From Cryptobacteroides sp934698975 (GTDB lineage: Bacteria > Bacteroidota > Bacteroidia > Bacteroidales > UBA932), in NCBI GenBank assembly GCA_934698975.1, contig CAKUVR010000006.1:1-64000 (forward strand): 64,000 nt of DNA, read 5' to 3'. A program made the translations under genes and the position numbers. The notes below the pieces were generated by a model. It was not told the origin of the DNA and searched no databases. It saw only the letters and a list, made by a program, of their open reading frames with translations. Of this stretch, positions 43,564-52,151 are shown one piece after another. Within the stretch, counting starts at the first letter, position 1; every line of letters begins with the position of its first letter.

Positions 43564-44853
43564 TTAGTCCTTAAGGCAGCCGATCGGCACGACATAGACT
43601 CCGTCCTCGCGTTTGTAAGCGTATGGCCCGACCGCTGTCAGCACCATAAGGAATGACGGCTTTTTCATCCTATTCGTGTCGATTTTCGCTTCCAACGCCT
43701 TCAATGTCCTTACTCCGTCACCAATCAAATCATCGCCTCCTATCTTGATTTCCACGAGTCCATAGCTGCCGTTTCTTAAATGTATTACCGCGTCACATTC
43801 CAACCCGGTCTTGTCACGGTAATGATAGACTTTGCCATTAAGTGCTTCCGCGAACACTCGAAGATCTCGCACGCATAAGGTCTCGAAGATCAAACCAAAT
43901 GTGTTGAGGTCATTCATCAAGTCCGCAGGACCGAGTCCAAGTGCCGCTGTGGCGATGGATGGATCTGTGAAATACCGGGTGTCAGATGTGCGGATCGCAG
44001 ATTTTGATCTCAAATTGGGATTCCACGCCTCAGAGTCTTCTATGACAAAAATCTTCTTTAGAGCAGAAATATAGGATGCTATGGTATCTTCATCGAAATT
44101 GTCGGATTCATTTGAAGACAGGTCGGCCTTTATTGTTCCGTATGATGCCTGCGCTCCCTGATGACGCGCATACGAACGTAATATCCTATGTGTACGCACA
44201 GCATCCCGATTGATGCCATCGGCCAAGGAAATGTCCCTCTTTTCCACAGCGTCGATGTAATCGAAAGCTTGATCAAGGGCTATCTCGTCTTTCATTTTGA
44301 CTGCCAAAGGCCAGCCTCCACGGCAGGATAGAAATGCGATCTTTTCCAAATCCTTTGATGTGCAGCCACTGATTGAGTCAGGTGAGGAAAAAAGGTCTTC
44401 CAGCGAGACTTCGCCAGTTGAATCTCCGGATTCCCACAATGACATAGGCCTCATTTTCAACCATCCTATTCTTCCGGTGCCGGAATGTATGACCTCGCTC
44501 ATGTCTGGAGGAACTGATGAACCGGTCAGAATAAAGAGGCCGAGTTCTGAATTGTGGTCAGCCTCGAACCGCACACTGTCCCACAATGTAGGGGCGACTT
44601 GCCATTCATCAATCAGGCGTGGCTTGTCTCCTTTCAAAAGAAGAGACGGATTGATTTTCGCCAGCTGCCTGTTTTGTTCGATTTTCCCACTTTCGGACAT
44701 GTATAGGATACTCTTTGCGATTTGTTCCGCGGTAGTGGTCTTTCCACACCATTTCGCCCCCTCCAAAAGAACCGCCCCCTTACCTGCCAGTTTTCTTTCC
44801 AGAAGACGGTCGGCTATTCTGCTTTTATAAATAGTTTCCATCGTTTGATTCAT
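43564..44853 (-). CDS. AAA_14/DUF4143-family ATP-binding protein
   Basis: A 429-residue protein. Walker A is LLEGAKWCGKTTTAEQI, Walker B region is KPRLIDEWQVAPTLWD, and FILTGSSVPP is the sensor. The C-terminal DUF4143 domain has the PD-(D/E)XK-like core HYRDKTGLECDAVIHLRNGSYGLVEIKIGG. This family is numerous in Bacteroidetes and of unknown function. It sits inside the glycan locus, between the surface lipoprotein gene and GH31, and has its own promoter and a terminator in front of it, so it looks like an insertion. Start ATG 44853 (MNQTMETIY) or 44841. Confidence 0.88.
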   Translation of the reverse strand: MNQTMETIYKSRIADRLLERKLAGKGAVLLEGAKWCGKTTTAEQIAKSILYMSESGKIEQNRQLAKINPSLLLKGDKPRLIDEWQVAPTLWDSVRFEADHNSELGLFILTGSSVPPDMSEVIHSGTGRIGWLKMRPMSLWESGDSTGEVSLEDLFSSPDSISGCTSKDLEKIAFLSCRGGWPLAVKMKDEIALDQAFDYIDAVEKRDISLADGINRDAVRTHRILRSYARHQGAQASYGTIKADLSSNESDNFDEDTIASYISALKKIFVIEDSEAWNPNLRSKSAIRTSDTRYFTDPSIATAALGLGPADLMNDLNTFGLIFETLCVRDLRVFAEALNGKVYHYRDKTGLECDAVIHLRNGSYGLVEIKIGGDDLIGDGVRTLKALEAKIDTNRMKKPSFLMVLTAVGPYAYKREDGVYVVPIGCLKD

Positions 44854-44860
44854 CTTTCTG

Positions 44861-44868
44861 CAAAGTTA
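44861..44868 (-). promoter_or_regulatory. Candidate promoter -7 element for the DUF4143 gene
   Basis: Minus-strand TAACTTTG ends eight bases before the ATG at 44853, implying a very short or absent leader; a start at 44841 is possible. Confidence 0.5.
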
Positions 44869-44900
44869 TGTCTAAATGTTTGATTTTACAAGAGTAATGG

Positions 44901-44969
44901 GTTTTGTTCGGTTGTTTGGCCGTATTTTGTTCGGTTGTTTGGCCGTATTTTGTTCGGGCATTTGGCCTA
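44901..44969. repeat. 23-base tandem repeat, three copies
   Basis: Unit TTTTGTTCGGTTGTTTGGCC plus GTA: two perfect copies (44901-44923, 44924-44946) and a third with four to five changes (44947-44969). It lies 33 bases upstream of the DUF4143 promoter. The remaining sequence of 44854-45189 holds a terminator and nothing else recognisable. Confidence 0.9.
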
Positions 44970-45093
44970 GTCTTGCTGACATAATTTGAGATGGCATCCG
45001 AACTTTCGGCAATTCCGAACTATTCGGCGGATTCGTTCCGATCTTTTTGAAAATCACAATCGTTTCTTGTTTTAGCCAAGCAACCGATTGTCA

Positions 45094-45141
45094 GCAAAAA
45101 GAAACACCCTTCTCCCCGCCGTAACATGGGTGAGAAGGGTG
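45094..45141 (-). terminator. Intrinsic terminator of the susC-susD-lipoprotein operon
   Basis: Perfect 10-base stem CACCCTTCTC/GAGAAGGGTG, loop of about 17 bases, followed on the minus strand by GTTTCTTTTTGCTG. It lies 49 bases after the stop of the surface lipoprotein gene. Confidence 0.9.
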
Positions 45142-45189
45142 CGTCAATATATTCATTCAGATGGAGTTAGCCTCCACGGAAGACCTGTT

Positions 45190-46596
45190 TTATTTCTTTG
45201 CGAAATAGGCGCCTCCCTTTGCACCATCATAGTCCCATTTGTTATTGTAGTTCAATTGGTAGATGGTAGAGTATCCTCCTACTGTGTACCCCTTGGTTAC
45301 AAATGAGAAACCGCAGAAATACAAGCCATCGGAAACCAGTCTCTGGGCAGGTGTGCCAATACCGAACTTAGGGGCTCCGAAGAGGTCGTCAACGCCCCAT
45401 CCGATCCATGCATAGTTGCAGTCATCAACGCCGAACTTAAGTGGAGCGAAATAGCCTGTTCCATAAGTCGTGCTATTCGTAAGCTCGGTGATGCAGGCCA
45501 CCTCTTTACCGTTGCTTACCTTCTGGTAATCAAGTGACATGTAGGTGTAGATCACAGGAGTGCCATCTACAATTTCGAGAGACGCAGGAACAGCGAAGTC
45601 GAGGTATAGACCCACGAGGTCAAGGTTATGAACATGACCGTTGATGGTCTTAGGATTCTCCACGGCCTTGAATTCCACCGCTGTCTCGTGCTGTCTGGCA
45701 TTGTTGTTCACAATCTTGGTGTTGCTCACACCGGTAGTCTTGAAAGAATATGTATAGAAAGTGTAACTACCAGCAAGGTCCTTGGCATCCACCTGAGTGA
45801 TGGTGATCTTGCTGCCGGTGGAGAGCTCCAAGGTTGCCTTGCGCGCTGCTCCGGTGGTGTTCTCTGTCCAGTATGCGACACCGTCCTTGTAGCTCAGCCA
45901 TCCACCGATGCCGGCGGTTTTGCCGTTGTCAGCGGCGGCTCCGAAGAGTCCGCGGTAGCCAGCGTTGTCGCTTTTCCAAAGCTCGACGGTCTCTGGTTCG
46001 GTAGGAGTGCGTATCAACACTGTCACCTCACAAGATGCTGAGATTCCGTTCTTTGTTGTGGCCGTGATGGTGGCCTTGCCGAGTTCGACTCCGGTCACCT
46101 TTCCGGTTTCATCAACAACTGCGATCTCAGAGTTTGAAGAAGTCCATGTGACTGTCTTGTCTGAAGCGTTTGCAGGAGTCACAGAAGCGGTAAGGTTGAC
46201 AAACTCACCGATGTAAACTGAAGCTGTCGTAGCACTGAGAGTCACTCCTGTCGCAGGAATTTCCTTTACGGTAACATTGCAGCTTGCCGTGCACTTGCCG
46301 GAAGCGGTTGTCACGGTTATCACTGTTTTGCCAGGGGTGAGACCTACGACACGGCCCCAGACATCAACTGTCGCGACCTTTGCGTCTGATGAGGCCCAAG
46401 TCTTATAAGAGCTTGTACAATTGTCAGGAGTAAGGGCAGCCTTAAGTTCAACCTGCTCTCCAGGGAATATAGACACCTCAGTAGCACTAAGAGTCACCCC
46501 TGTGGTGACTATGAGTTCAGTCTCGTCCGTATCTTTGCAGGAAACGGCCGCTGTCATAGCCATAATGGTGGAAAGGATCAAAAATATCTTTTTCAT
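45190..46596 (-). CDS. Surface glycan-binding-type lipoprotein with two BIG2 domains
   Basis: A protein of 468 residues counted from ATG 46596; lipobox AAVSC followed by KDTDE fits a surface-export signal. Two bacterial Ig-like (BIG2) domains come first (TGVTLSATEVSIFPGEQVEL; TGVTLSATTASVYIGEFVNL), each with the WASSDAKVATVD/WTSSNSEIAVVD core. The C-terminal 260 residues form a domain not recognised here, rich in Tyr/Trp and Gly, ending YQLNYNNKWDYDGAKGGAYF. Third gene of the susC-susD operon, the usual place of a SusE/F-like glycan binder. A truncated copy of the same C-terminal domain lies at 52152-52826. Confidence 0.82.
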   Translation of the reverse strand: MKKIFLILSTIMAMTAAVSCKDTDETELIVTTGVTLSATEVSIFPGEQVELKAALTPDNCTSSYKTWASSDAKVATVDVWGRVVGLTPGKTVITVTTASGKCTASCNVTVKEIPATGVTLSATTASVYIGEFVNLTASVTPANASDKTVTWTSSNSEIAVVDETGKVTGVELGKATITATTKNGISASCEVTVLIRTPTEPETVELWKSDNAGYRGLFGAAADNGKTAGIGGWLSYKDGVAYWTENTTGAARKATLELSTGSKITITQVDAKDLAGSYTFYTYSFKTTGVSNTKIVNNNARQHETAVEFKAVENPKTINGHVHNLDLVGLYLDFAVPASLEIVDGTPVIYTYMSLDYQKVSNGKEVACITELTNSTTYGTGYFAPLKFGVDDCNYAWIGWGVDDLFGAPKFGIGTPAQRLVSDGLYFCGFSFVTKGYTVGGYSTIYQLNYNNKWDYDGAKGGAYFAKK

Positions 46597-46613
46597 ATTG
46601 AATGCCTTTTGTA

Positions 46614-48299
46614 TTACTTGTTCCAATGTGAGTTAGTCGAGAGTTCCTTTTGAGGGATCTGCCACTCCATGTCTTCAACCTTCCATGTGTAATCCTTCCA
46701 GTGGTTTCCACCCTGACGGACAGCGTCGGTGTTCCAACGTTTGTGGCAATAGTAGTCAAGACCGTTCTCACCCCACATCTCGATCTGCCACTGAAGCTGG
46801 ATCTGCTCCCAGGTGCCGAGACCACCCTTATAATTGTCGCATGTAAGGGTTGTGGCCCCAGACTTGGTACGTGCTGCGAGGAGTTTGTTGAGGGTAGTCT
46901 TCGCGTCAGCTTCCTTGCCGGCTTGGTACTGAGCCTCAGCCAGCATAAGGAGAACCTCTGAAGAACGGAATATGATTTGGTCTGAGCTGATGTTGGTGTA
47001 TGTACGCTCATCGGCATTCTGGCAGATCGTAGCTCCCCACTTAAGATTGGTGTATTTGAGGAGCGTGCTCGCCGCATGGCCATTGTCTGTGAAGTAAGGG
47101 TAGCTTTCAACCTCGTGATCCGCGAAGATGCCCTTACGGTAGTCGTTGTCGTCAATCTTGTTGTAAAGACTCTCACTGATCTGGAAGAGACCGCTCTTGC
47201 TGTTTCCGGCTTTTAGGCTGTTGAGGTTGTTCCACGAATAGAGGTTGCTCTCACTTGTCCAGCCGAAGAGCACCTCTGGGTTGCTTGGAATGCTCAGGAA
47301 TGCATTATCGTCATTCCTGACTTCATCCTTGCCCTTCTTCCAGCTGTCATCCAGCGGTGTGGCAATGTCGTCAAGACGGCTGGTCTGAACGCCATAGTGA
47401 GCTTCGTCGATGAGGGTTGGGTACTTCGCCAAGATACGCTGGCAGGCAGCGATTGCCTTGTCGTACTCACCATAGTCCAAGCAAGCGCGGGCAAGGAAAA
47501 AGTCTGACAAGGTGCGGTCGATGTCGTAGAATGTTGTAAGGTCTGTCGGGTTGACTGTTGTGTAACCGTCAGTTGCACTGTTCTTCCCGGCCGCAAAGTA
47601 TGAACCTGCGTCCTCAAGTTCCTTGATGATCCACTCCCATGTCTCCTGCGCTGTGCTAGGTGCCACAGGGGTATTGTAGGCATATTTGGTGTAAATAGGC
47701 ATGCCCTGCTGCTCGCTGCCGCCGTACTTGTAGGCCTTGCGGAAGCGTTCCATGAGCTGGAGGTAACCATAAGCGCGGAGTGTCTTGGCCTGCGCGGCAT
47801 AGGTCTTCACTGCTGGAAGCGCGTTAGGGGAGGTCGCCACCTCGTCTGTGAGGTAGGTCGCAGCCTTGTTCGCCTGTGCGATTATGTAAGATGAGCTGTA
47901 CCACCATCCATAGCAACTAGCGTTCTCATTCTTTTCCGCCGCATTGAAAGTGTGATTGTAGTAGCTTGCCCATCCATCTGTGATGGAATTCGCGACATCG
48001 CCATAGATCATGTTCTCACACGCCACATTACGGGAAAGATGGACTGAGAACTCATTGGCGTAGGCATTGGAGAAACCACCCGACAACTTTTCGTGAGCCA
48101 GACAGATGTACGCCTCAAGGCCTGAGCCGATAGCCTCAAGAGTGGCGTTCACCTTTGTCTCATCGGAACTCGCGAGCAATTCCCTGATCTGGTCGTCGTT
48201 CAGCGAGTTCGGGTTTGTGACATCCAGCATGTCAGAGCAAGACTGGAATGCCAGAAGTGATGCTGCCGCGAATGCGGCTATTGTTTTAATCTTGTTCAT
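46614..48299 (-). CDS. SusD/RagB-family outer-membrane lipoprotein
   Basis: A 561-residue lipoprotein (lipobox AFQSC, then SDMLDVTNP). It has the SusD family layout: N-terminal TPR-like helices (YAAQAKTLRAYGYLQLMERFRKAY) and a C-terminal RagB region with IIFRSSEVLLMLAEAQYQAGKEADA, ending in YTWKVEDMEWQIPQKEL. It forms the lid of the SusC transporter and binds glycan at the cell surface. 13 bases downstream of susC and 17 bases upstream of the lipoprotein gene: one operon. Confidence 0.95.
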   Translation of the reverse strand: MNKIKTIAAFAAASLLAFQSCSDMLDVTNPNSLNDDQIRELLASSDETKVNATLEAIGSGLEAYICLAHEKLSGGFSNAYANEFSVHLSRNVACENMIYGDVANSITDGWASYYNHTFNAAEKNENASCYGWWYSSSYIIAQANKAATYLTDEVATSPNALPAVKTYAAQAKTLRAYGYLQLMERFRKAYKYGGSEQQGMPIYTKYAYNTPVAPSTAQETWEWIIKELEDAGSYFAAGKNSATDGYTTVNPTDLTTFYDIDRTLSDFFLARACLDYGEYDKAIAACQRILAKYPTLIDEAHYGVQTSRLDDIATPLDDSWKKGKDEVRNDDNAFLSIPSNPEVLFGWTSESNLYSWNNLNSLKAGNSKSGLFQISESLYNKIDDNDYRKGIFADHEVESYPYFTDNGHAASTLLKYTNLKWGATICQNADERTYTNISSDQIIFRSSEVLLMLAEAQYQAGKEADAKTTLNKLLAARTKSGATTLTCDNYKGGLGTWEQIQLQWQIEMWGENGLDYYCHKRWNTDAVRQGGNHWKDYTWKVEDMEWQIPQKELSTNSHWNK

Positions 48300-48312
48300 T
48301 TCAAACCGTGTT

Positions 48313-51300
48313 TTAGAATGTTATGTTAGCTCCGAGTGAGATTGTCCTCATAGAAGGATAGACATACTGTCCAACTTCGAAACCACCCAGAATGGACATC
48401 GACGGATCCACACCCTTCTTTGCTGAGACATAGAAAAGATTGTCTGCGGAAGCATAGACGCGGATAGCGCTTGCCTTTATCGCATTGAGGATCTTCTTAG
48501 GAAGAGTGTAACCGATGGTGATGTTCTTGCACTTCAGATAAGACGCGCTGAAGAGAGCCATGTCAGTGTACTTCCAAGAGCCGAAAGTTGAACCATTGTA
48601 GTAGTCAGTGTTCCACCATTGCATCGGGAAGTAAGCCGAGGTGTTATTCTCTGTGAAAGTGCTGCCGATAAGATCAGTTGATTTCTGCTCTGAAACCGCT
48701 GAGACATAACCGCTGTCGTAAAGACCGTTGCCGTACTCCGTGCTGAAGAACTTGCCGCCGAGCTGATAGGCGAACTGTGTGGAGATGTCGAAATTCTTGT
48801 AGCGGAAATTGATGTTGAAACCACCGATCCAGTCAGGCGTGGCGCTGCCCATCTCGTAGAGTGAGGCGTCAGAGCTGACAAGAGTCTTCACATTCTCGCC
48901 TGCCTTCAAATCCTTGTAGCGACCGTTGTGATCATATCCAGCAGATCTGGCCGTACCATCGTCATTGAGACCGAGGTCTGCGTTGGTGACGCGGTGCCAG
49001 TACATCGGAAGACCGGATTCCTTATCAACACCGGCGTACTTGTACAGATAGATGTTGTACCAGTCACGGCCTTCTCCACGGAGATAACCGATGCTGGCGC
49101 CTCCTGCTCCAGAGGCGGAGAATGAGCCTACGCCTGCCTGCCATGTGCCTTGAGGAAGGTCAAGGTTTGTGTTGTCAGGAATATTCTCTTCCGGAACTTC
49201 AATCAAAGTTGTTCTGTAATGGGTTCCGTTGGTGGTGAAGTTCAAAGTCATGTCATCTGTGCGGATGATGTCGAAACTGAGCTCAAGCTCCAATCCACGG
49301 TTGCGGAGAACCGCCGCGTTCTGCTGGAGCGTCTCACTACCGGATCCGGCGAGAGCTGAGTAGTTGGCGCTGTAGAAAGCGTTAGGAGTAACGTGGTTGT
49401 AAAAATCAATAGATCCGTTGATCCTGCGCCCCAATACTCCGAAGTCAAGACCGAGGTCAAATTCCCTGTTCTTCTCCCACGTGAGCTGATCGTTAACGAG
49501 CGCGCCACTGCTAAGTTTGTAGCCGGCAGGAATACCGGTACCGTTTGTGGCTTGCTGATACGAGGTGGCTGAATAAGACCATGTGTGGTTTGTATAGCTG
49601 CCGATACCATTTGAGTTACCGAGGACACCATAGCTTCCGCGTACCTTGAGGAAGTCGAGCCAAGAGCTTGTAGCCGACATGAATCCTTCTCTTGAAATCA
49701 CCCAGCTTGCTCCGACAGAGCCAAATGTTCCCCACTTGTTGTTCATGAACTTGGAAGAACCGTCCCTACGGATTGATGCGCTCAAGTAATATTTCTCGTC
49801 ATAGTTGTAGTTCACTCGTCCGATGTAGGACTCCATGTTCACCTCATACTGGCTCCAGCTTGGTGAGCCTGAAAGAGTTGTTCCGCCGCTGGTGTAGCGT
49901 CCGATGAAGTTGCCGCCGGAAATCCAACCAGGGATGAGCTCATAACCTGAAGCATAGAGTACTGAATGGTACTTGTCGTGGTTCCACTCGTGACCGAGCA
50001 GGGCATCCACGTGGTGACCGCTCCTGAAGTCATGTGAGTAGTTGAGGAGGATTTGGTTGTTGAGGATGAACCTGTTGGTGAGTGTCTTGTTGAGACCACC
50101 GTTAGTGCCTCCATTATATGTGCCTGCGGCGCGGTAGCGGAGATAATCGGTGTCGTCTGAGTCATAGCTGAAGTTGACAAGAAGGTTGAGATCCTTGGTG
50201 AAGAGAACCTGAGCGTAGGATCTGGTTGTGAAAATGCTGCGGATGGTCTCGTTCTTGTTCTTGTCAAATTCAGAATGAACGCCCTTTCCGAATGCGTTTC
50301 CTGTGGTAGGACCAAGAGGAGAATAAGTCTCTGTTTTGTTTGTCACATTCTCGAGCCTGTTGCCTTCGGAGTCATAGACATAGTTGTGGTTCTCATCAAG
50401 CATATAGATGGAGATCAGGGATGAGGTACCGTTCACATAGCGGAACACGTTTCCTCCGGCTGAACCGGCGTTACGTCCCCAACGGGTCGCCATCTCATTG
50501 GTGGTGGTGCGGGTGTAGCCGATGTTGCTTCCGAACTTAAGCCACTTAAGTGGCTGGGCGTTCACGCTTACACGTCCGTTGTAGCGCTCGAAAGATGAGG
50601 TAGGGATGTAGGACGGATCAGAAGTGTATCCCAAGGATGCGAAATAGTTCAGTTTCTCAGTACCGCCCTTGAGGGAGGCGTTGTACTCCTGACGGAAAGC
50701 GGTGTCAAAGAGGCTGTTGTACTTGCTGTCCTTAGGGAGGAAGTACTTCGCGTCAGGATTGAGCTTGCCGTCTGTGTTTACAAGGTAAGCGTCCATCATT
50801 GTGGAGGAACGTGAGTTGCCGGTACCTCCAGAGAACACATACCTTGCGCCAGGAACATCATACACGAGAGCGTTGTTGAGAGAGTTGCGCTGGAAGTTCG
50901 TCTCACTGTTCACATAGTTGAAAAGATGCTGCGAAGCGAACTCGGCAGCCTGCTCGTGTGTGTAGTTAGGATTCTGGAAGTTGGTGTAAGGAATTCCGTT
51001 CTCATCAACGCCAGGTCTGCCTGTTCCGTCAACACCGTAGCGGTAAGAGTTATAGATCGACAACCAGGCATATTCATAAATGTCGGAAGCATCGGTCATG
51101 TTGGACATGTTGAACTGTCCCACGCTATTCCAACCGACGCGGGTGTCGAAAGTCACCTGTGTCTTCCCTTCGCTACCTTTCTTGGTGTTGATGAGGATGA
51201 CACCGTTGGCACCACGTGATCCGTATAGCGCAGTTGAGGCAGCGTCCTTGAGCACTGAGATGCTCTCAATGTCGGAAGGGTTGATGGTGGAAAGAGGGTT

Positions 51301-51870
51301 GGATGTCTGAGCCGGAACTCCATCGATCACCACGAGTGCCACTGCGGAACCATCGGAGGTAGATGAGGCTCCACGGACGCGGATGGCCATATCGAGACCT
51401 GGCTGGCCGTCAACTGAAGACAGCTGGATACCTGGAGCCGCACCCTCAAGAGCGCGGGAGACTGATGACACACTCTGTGCCTTGATGTTGTCGCCTTTGA
51501 TTGAGGACATCGCACCGGTGAGATCTCTTTTCTTAGCGGTACCGTAAGCCACGACAACCACATCGTTGAGGAATTCGGCCTCTTCGTTGAGGGTGACATT
51601 TATCACCGTCTGATTGCCGACTGTGACTTCCTGAGTCTCATAGCCGATGGAGGAGAAGACGAGGACGGCGTTTTGCTTTAGCCCTTGGAGGCTGAACTTT
51701 CCGTCGAGGTCAGTAGTTGTGCCGCTCGTGGTTCCCTTGACGAGAACACCGGCACCGACCAGAGGTTCTCCAGTCTTGTCCGTGACCTTTCCGGAAACGG
51801 AGGACTGGGCGAATGCCTGTGTTCCGACTGTCAGAAGCACAAGCAGGATCGTAATTAATCGTTTACCCAT
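48313..51870 (-). CDS. SusC/RagA-family TonB-linked outer-membrane transporter
   Basis: A 1185-residue protein. Signal peptide (ending AFAQ), CarboxypepD_reg-like domain (VSGKVTDKTGEPLVGAGVLV), the SusC TonB-box-like region (EFLNDVVVVAYGTAKKRDLTGA), plug with LKDAASTALYGSRGANGV, then a large barrel ending MRTISLGANITF. It imports oligosaccharides captured by the paired SusD. The promoter found upstream (51927-51956) is inside a segment bounded by inverted repeats. GAATAT words are much rarer here than in most neighbouring genes. No sigma/anti-sigma or hybrid two-component regulator is seen in the window. Confidence 0.96.
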   Translation of the reverse strand: MGKRLITILLVLLTVGTQAFAQSSVSGKVTDKTGEPLVGAGVLVKGTTSGTTTDLDGKFSLQGLKQNAVLVFSSIGYETQEVTVGNQTVINVTLNEEAEFLNDVVVVAYGTAKKRDLTGAMSSIKGDNIKAQSVSSVSRALEGAAPGIQLSSVDGQPGLDMAIRVRGASSTSDGSAVALVVIDGVPAQTSNPLSTINPSDIESISVLKDAASTALYGSRGANGVILINTKKGSEGKTQVTFDTRVGWNSVGQFNMSNMTDASDIYEYAWLSIYNSYRYGVDGTGRPGVDENGIPYTNFQNPNYTHEQAAEFASQHLFNYVNSETNFQRNSLNNALVYDVPGARYVFSGGTGNSRSSTMMDAYLVNTDGKLNPDAKYFLPKDSKYNSLFDTAFRQEYNASLKGGTEKLNYFASLGYTSDPSYIPTSSFERYNGRVSVNAQPLKWLKFGSNIGYTRTTTNEMATRWGRNAGSAGGNVFRYVNGTSSLISIYMLDENHNYVYDSEGNRLENVTNKTETYSPLGPTTGNAFGKGVHSEFDKNKNETIRSIFTTRSYAQVLFTKDLNLLVNFSYDSDDTDYLRYRAAGTYNGGTNGGLNKTLTNRFILNNQILLNYSHDFRSGHHVDALLGHEWNHDKYHSVLYASGYELIPGWISGGNFIGRYTSGGTTLSGSPSWSQYEVNMESYIGRVNYNYDEKYYLSASIRRDGSSKFMNNKWGTFGSVGASWVISREGFMSATSSWLDFLKVRGSYGVLGNSNGIGSYTNHTWSYSATSYQQATNGTGIPAGYKLSSGALVNDQLTWEKNREFDLGLDFGVLGRRINGSIDFYNHVTPNAFYSANYSALAGSGSETLQQNAAVLRNRGLELELSFDIIRTDDMTLNFTTNGTHYRTTLIEVPEENIPDNTNLDLPQGTWQAGVGSFSASGAGGASIGYLRGEGRDWYNIYLYKYAGVDKESGLPMYWHRVTNADLGLNDDGTARSAGYDHNGRYKDLKAGENVKTLVSSDASLYEMGSATPDWIGGFNINFRYKNFDISTQFAYQLGGKFFSTEYGNGLYDSGYVSAVSEQKSTDLIGSTFTENNTSAYFPMQWWNTDYYNGSTFGSWKYTDMALFSASYLKCKNITIGYTLPKKILNAIKASAIRVYASADNLFYVSAKKGVDPSMSILGGFEVGQYVYPSMRTISLGANITF

Positions 51871-51907
51871 AAACTGTTTTTTAATAATGGTGTTATGATT
51901 TTGCTAA

Positions 51908-52151
51908 TCGTCCAGTTTAGTAAAAACAAATGTATAATTAATTATCAATTAACAATGACGTTGTCAATGCAAAGACATCCTCATTACAAAAATATAGGAA
52001 CACTCCTAAACTTTAAGCGAATATTTGATAAAACAACTTTGATTTTTGGCCAACGCAATCCTTTTCGCACTTTGGTAGCCATCATAACAAACCGTCATAG
52101 GGAAACTGTTGAATTGAATCGAGACTTTGATGGATATTCCTAAACTGGACG
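51908..52151. repeat. 12-base inverted repeats bounding the susC promoter segment
   Basis: CGTCCAGTTTAG at 51908-51919 and its perfect complement CTAAACTGGACG at 52140-52151 enclose about 220 AT-rich bases that contain the susC promoter. No transposase is present. The right repeat coincides with the 5' break of the truncated gene at 52152. Candidates: an invertible promoter (inverton) or a MITE. Confidence 0.7.
51927..51956 (-). promoter_or_regulatory. Promoter of the susC-susD operon
   Basis: On the minus strand ATTG (51956-51953), an 18-base spacer and TACATTTG (51934-51927) fit the Bacteroidetes consensus closely. The start site would fall at about 51920, at the edge of the left inverted repeat, giving a leader of about 50 bases. 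Confidence 0.65.

Noticed and set aside
44872..45057. 61-codon minus-strand frame upstream of the DUF4143 gene
   Set aside because: Most of it is the 23-base tandem repeat; composition is not protein-like and it covers the promoter.
45245..45300. tRNA-like words on the plus strand (GTTCAATTGGTAGA)
   Set aside because: They lie inside the well-supported coding sequence for the lipoprotein C-terminus on the other strand (STIYQLNYNN), and no acceptor stem or anticodon arm can be built.
51984..52082. 32-residue basic frame (MATKVRKGLRWPKIKVV) on the minus strand within the inverted-repeat segment
   Set aside because: Could be the tail of a lost recombinase or transposase, but it is too short and has no recognisable match; the plus-strand 82-codon frame there is equally unconvincing.
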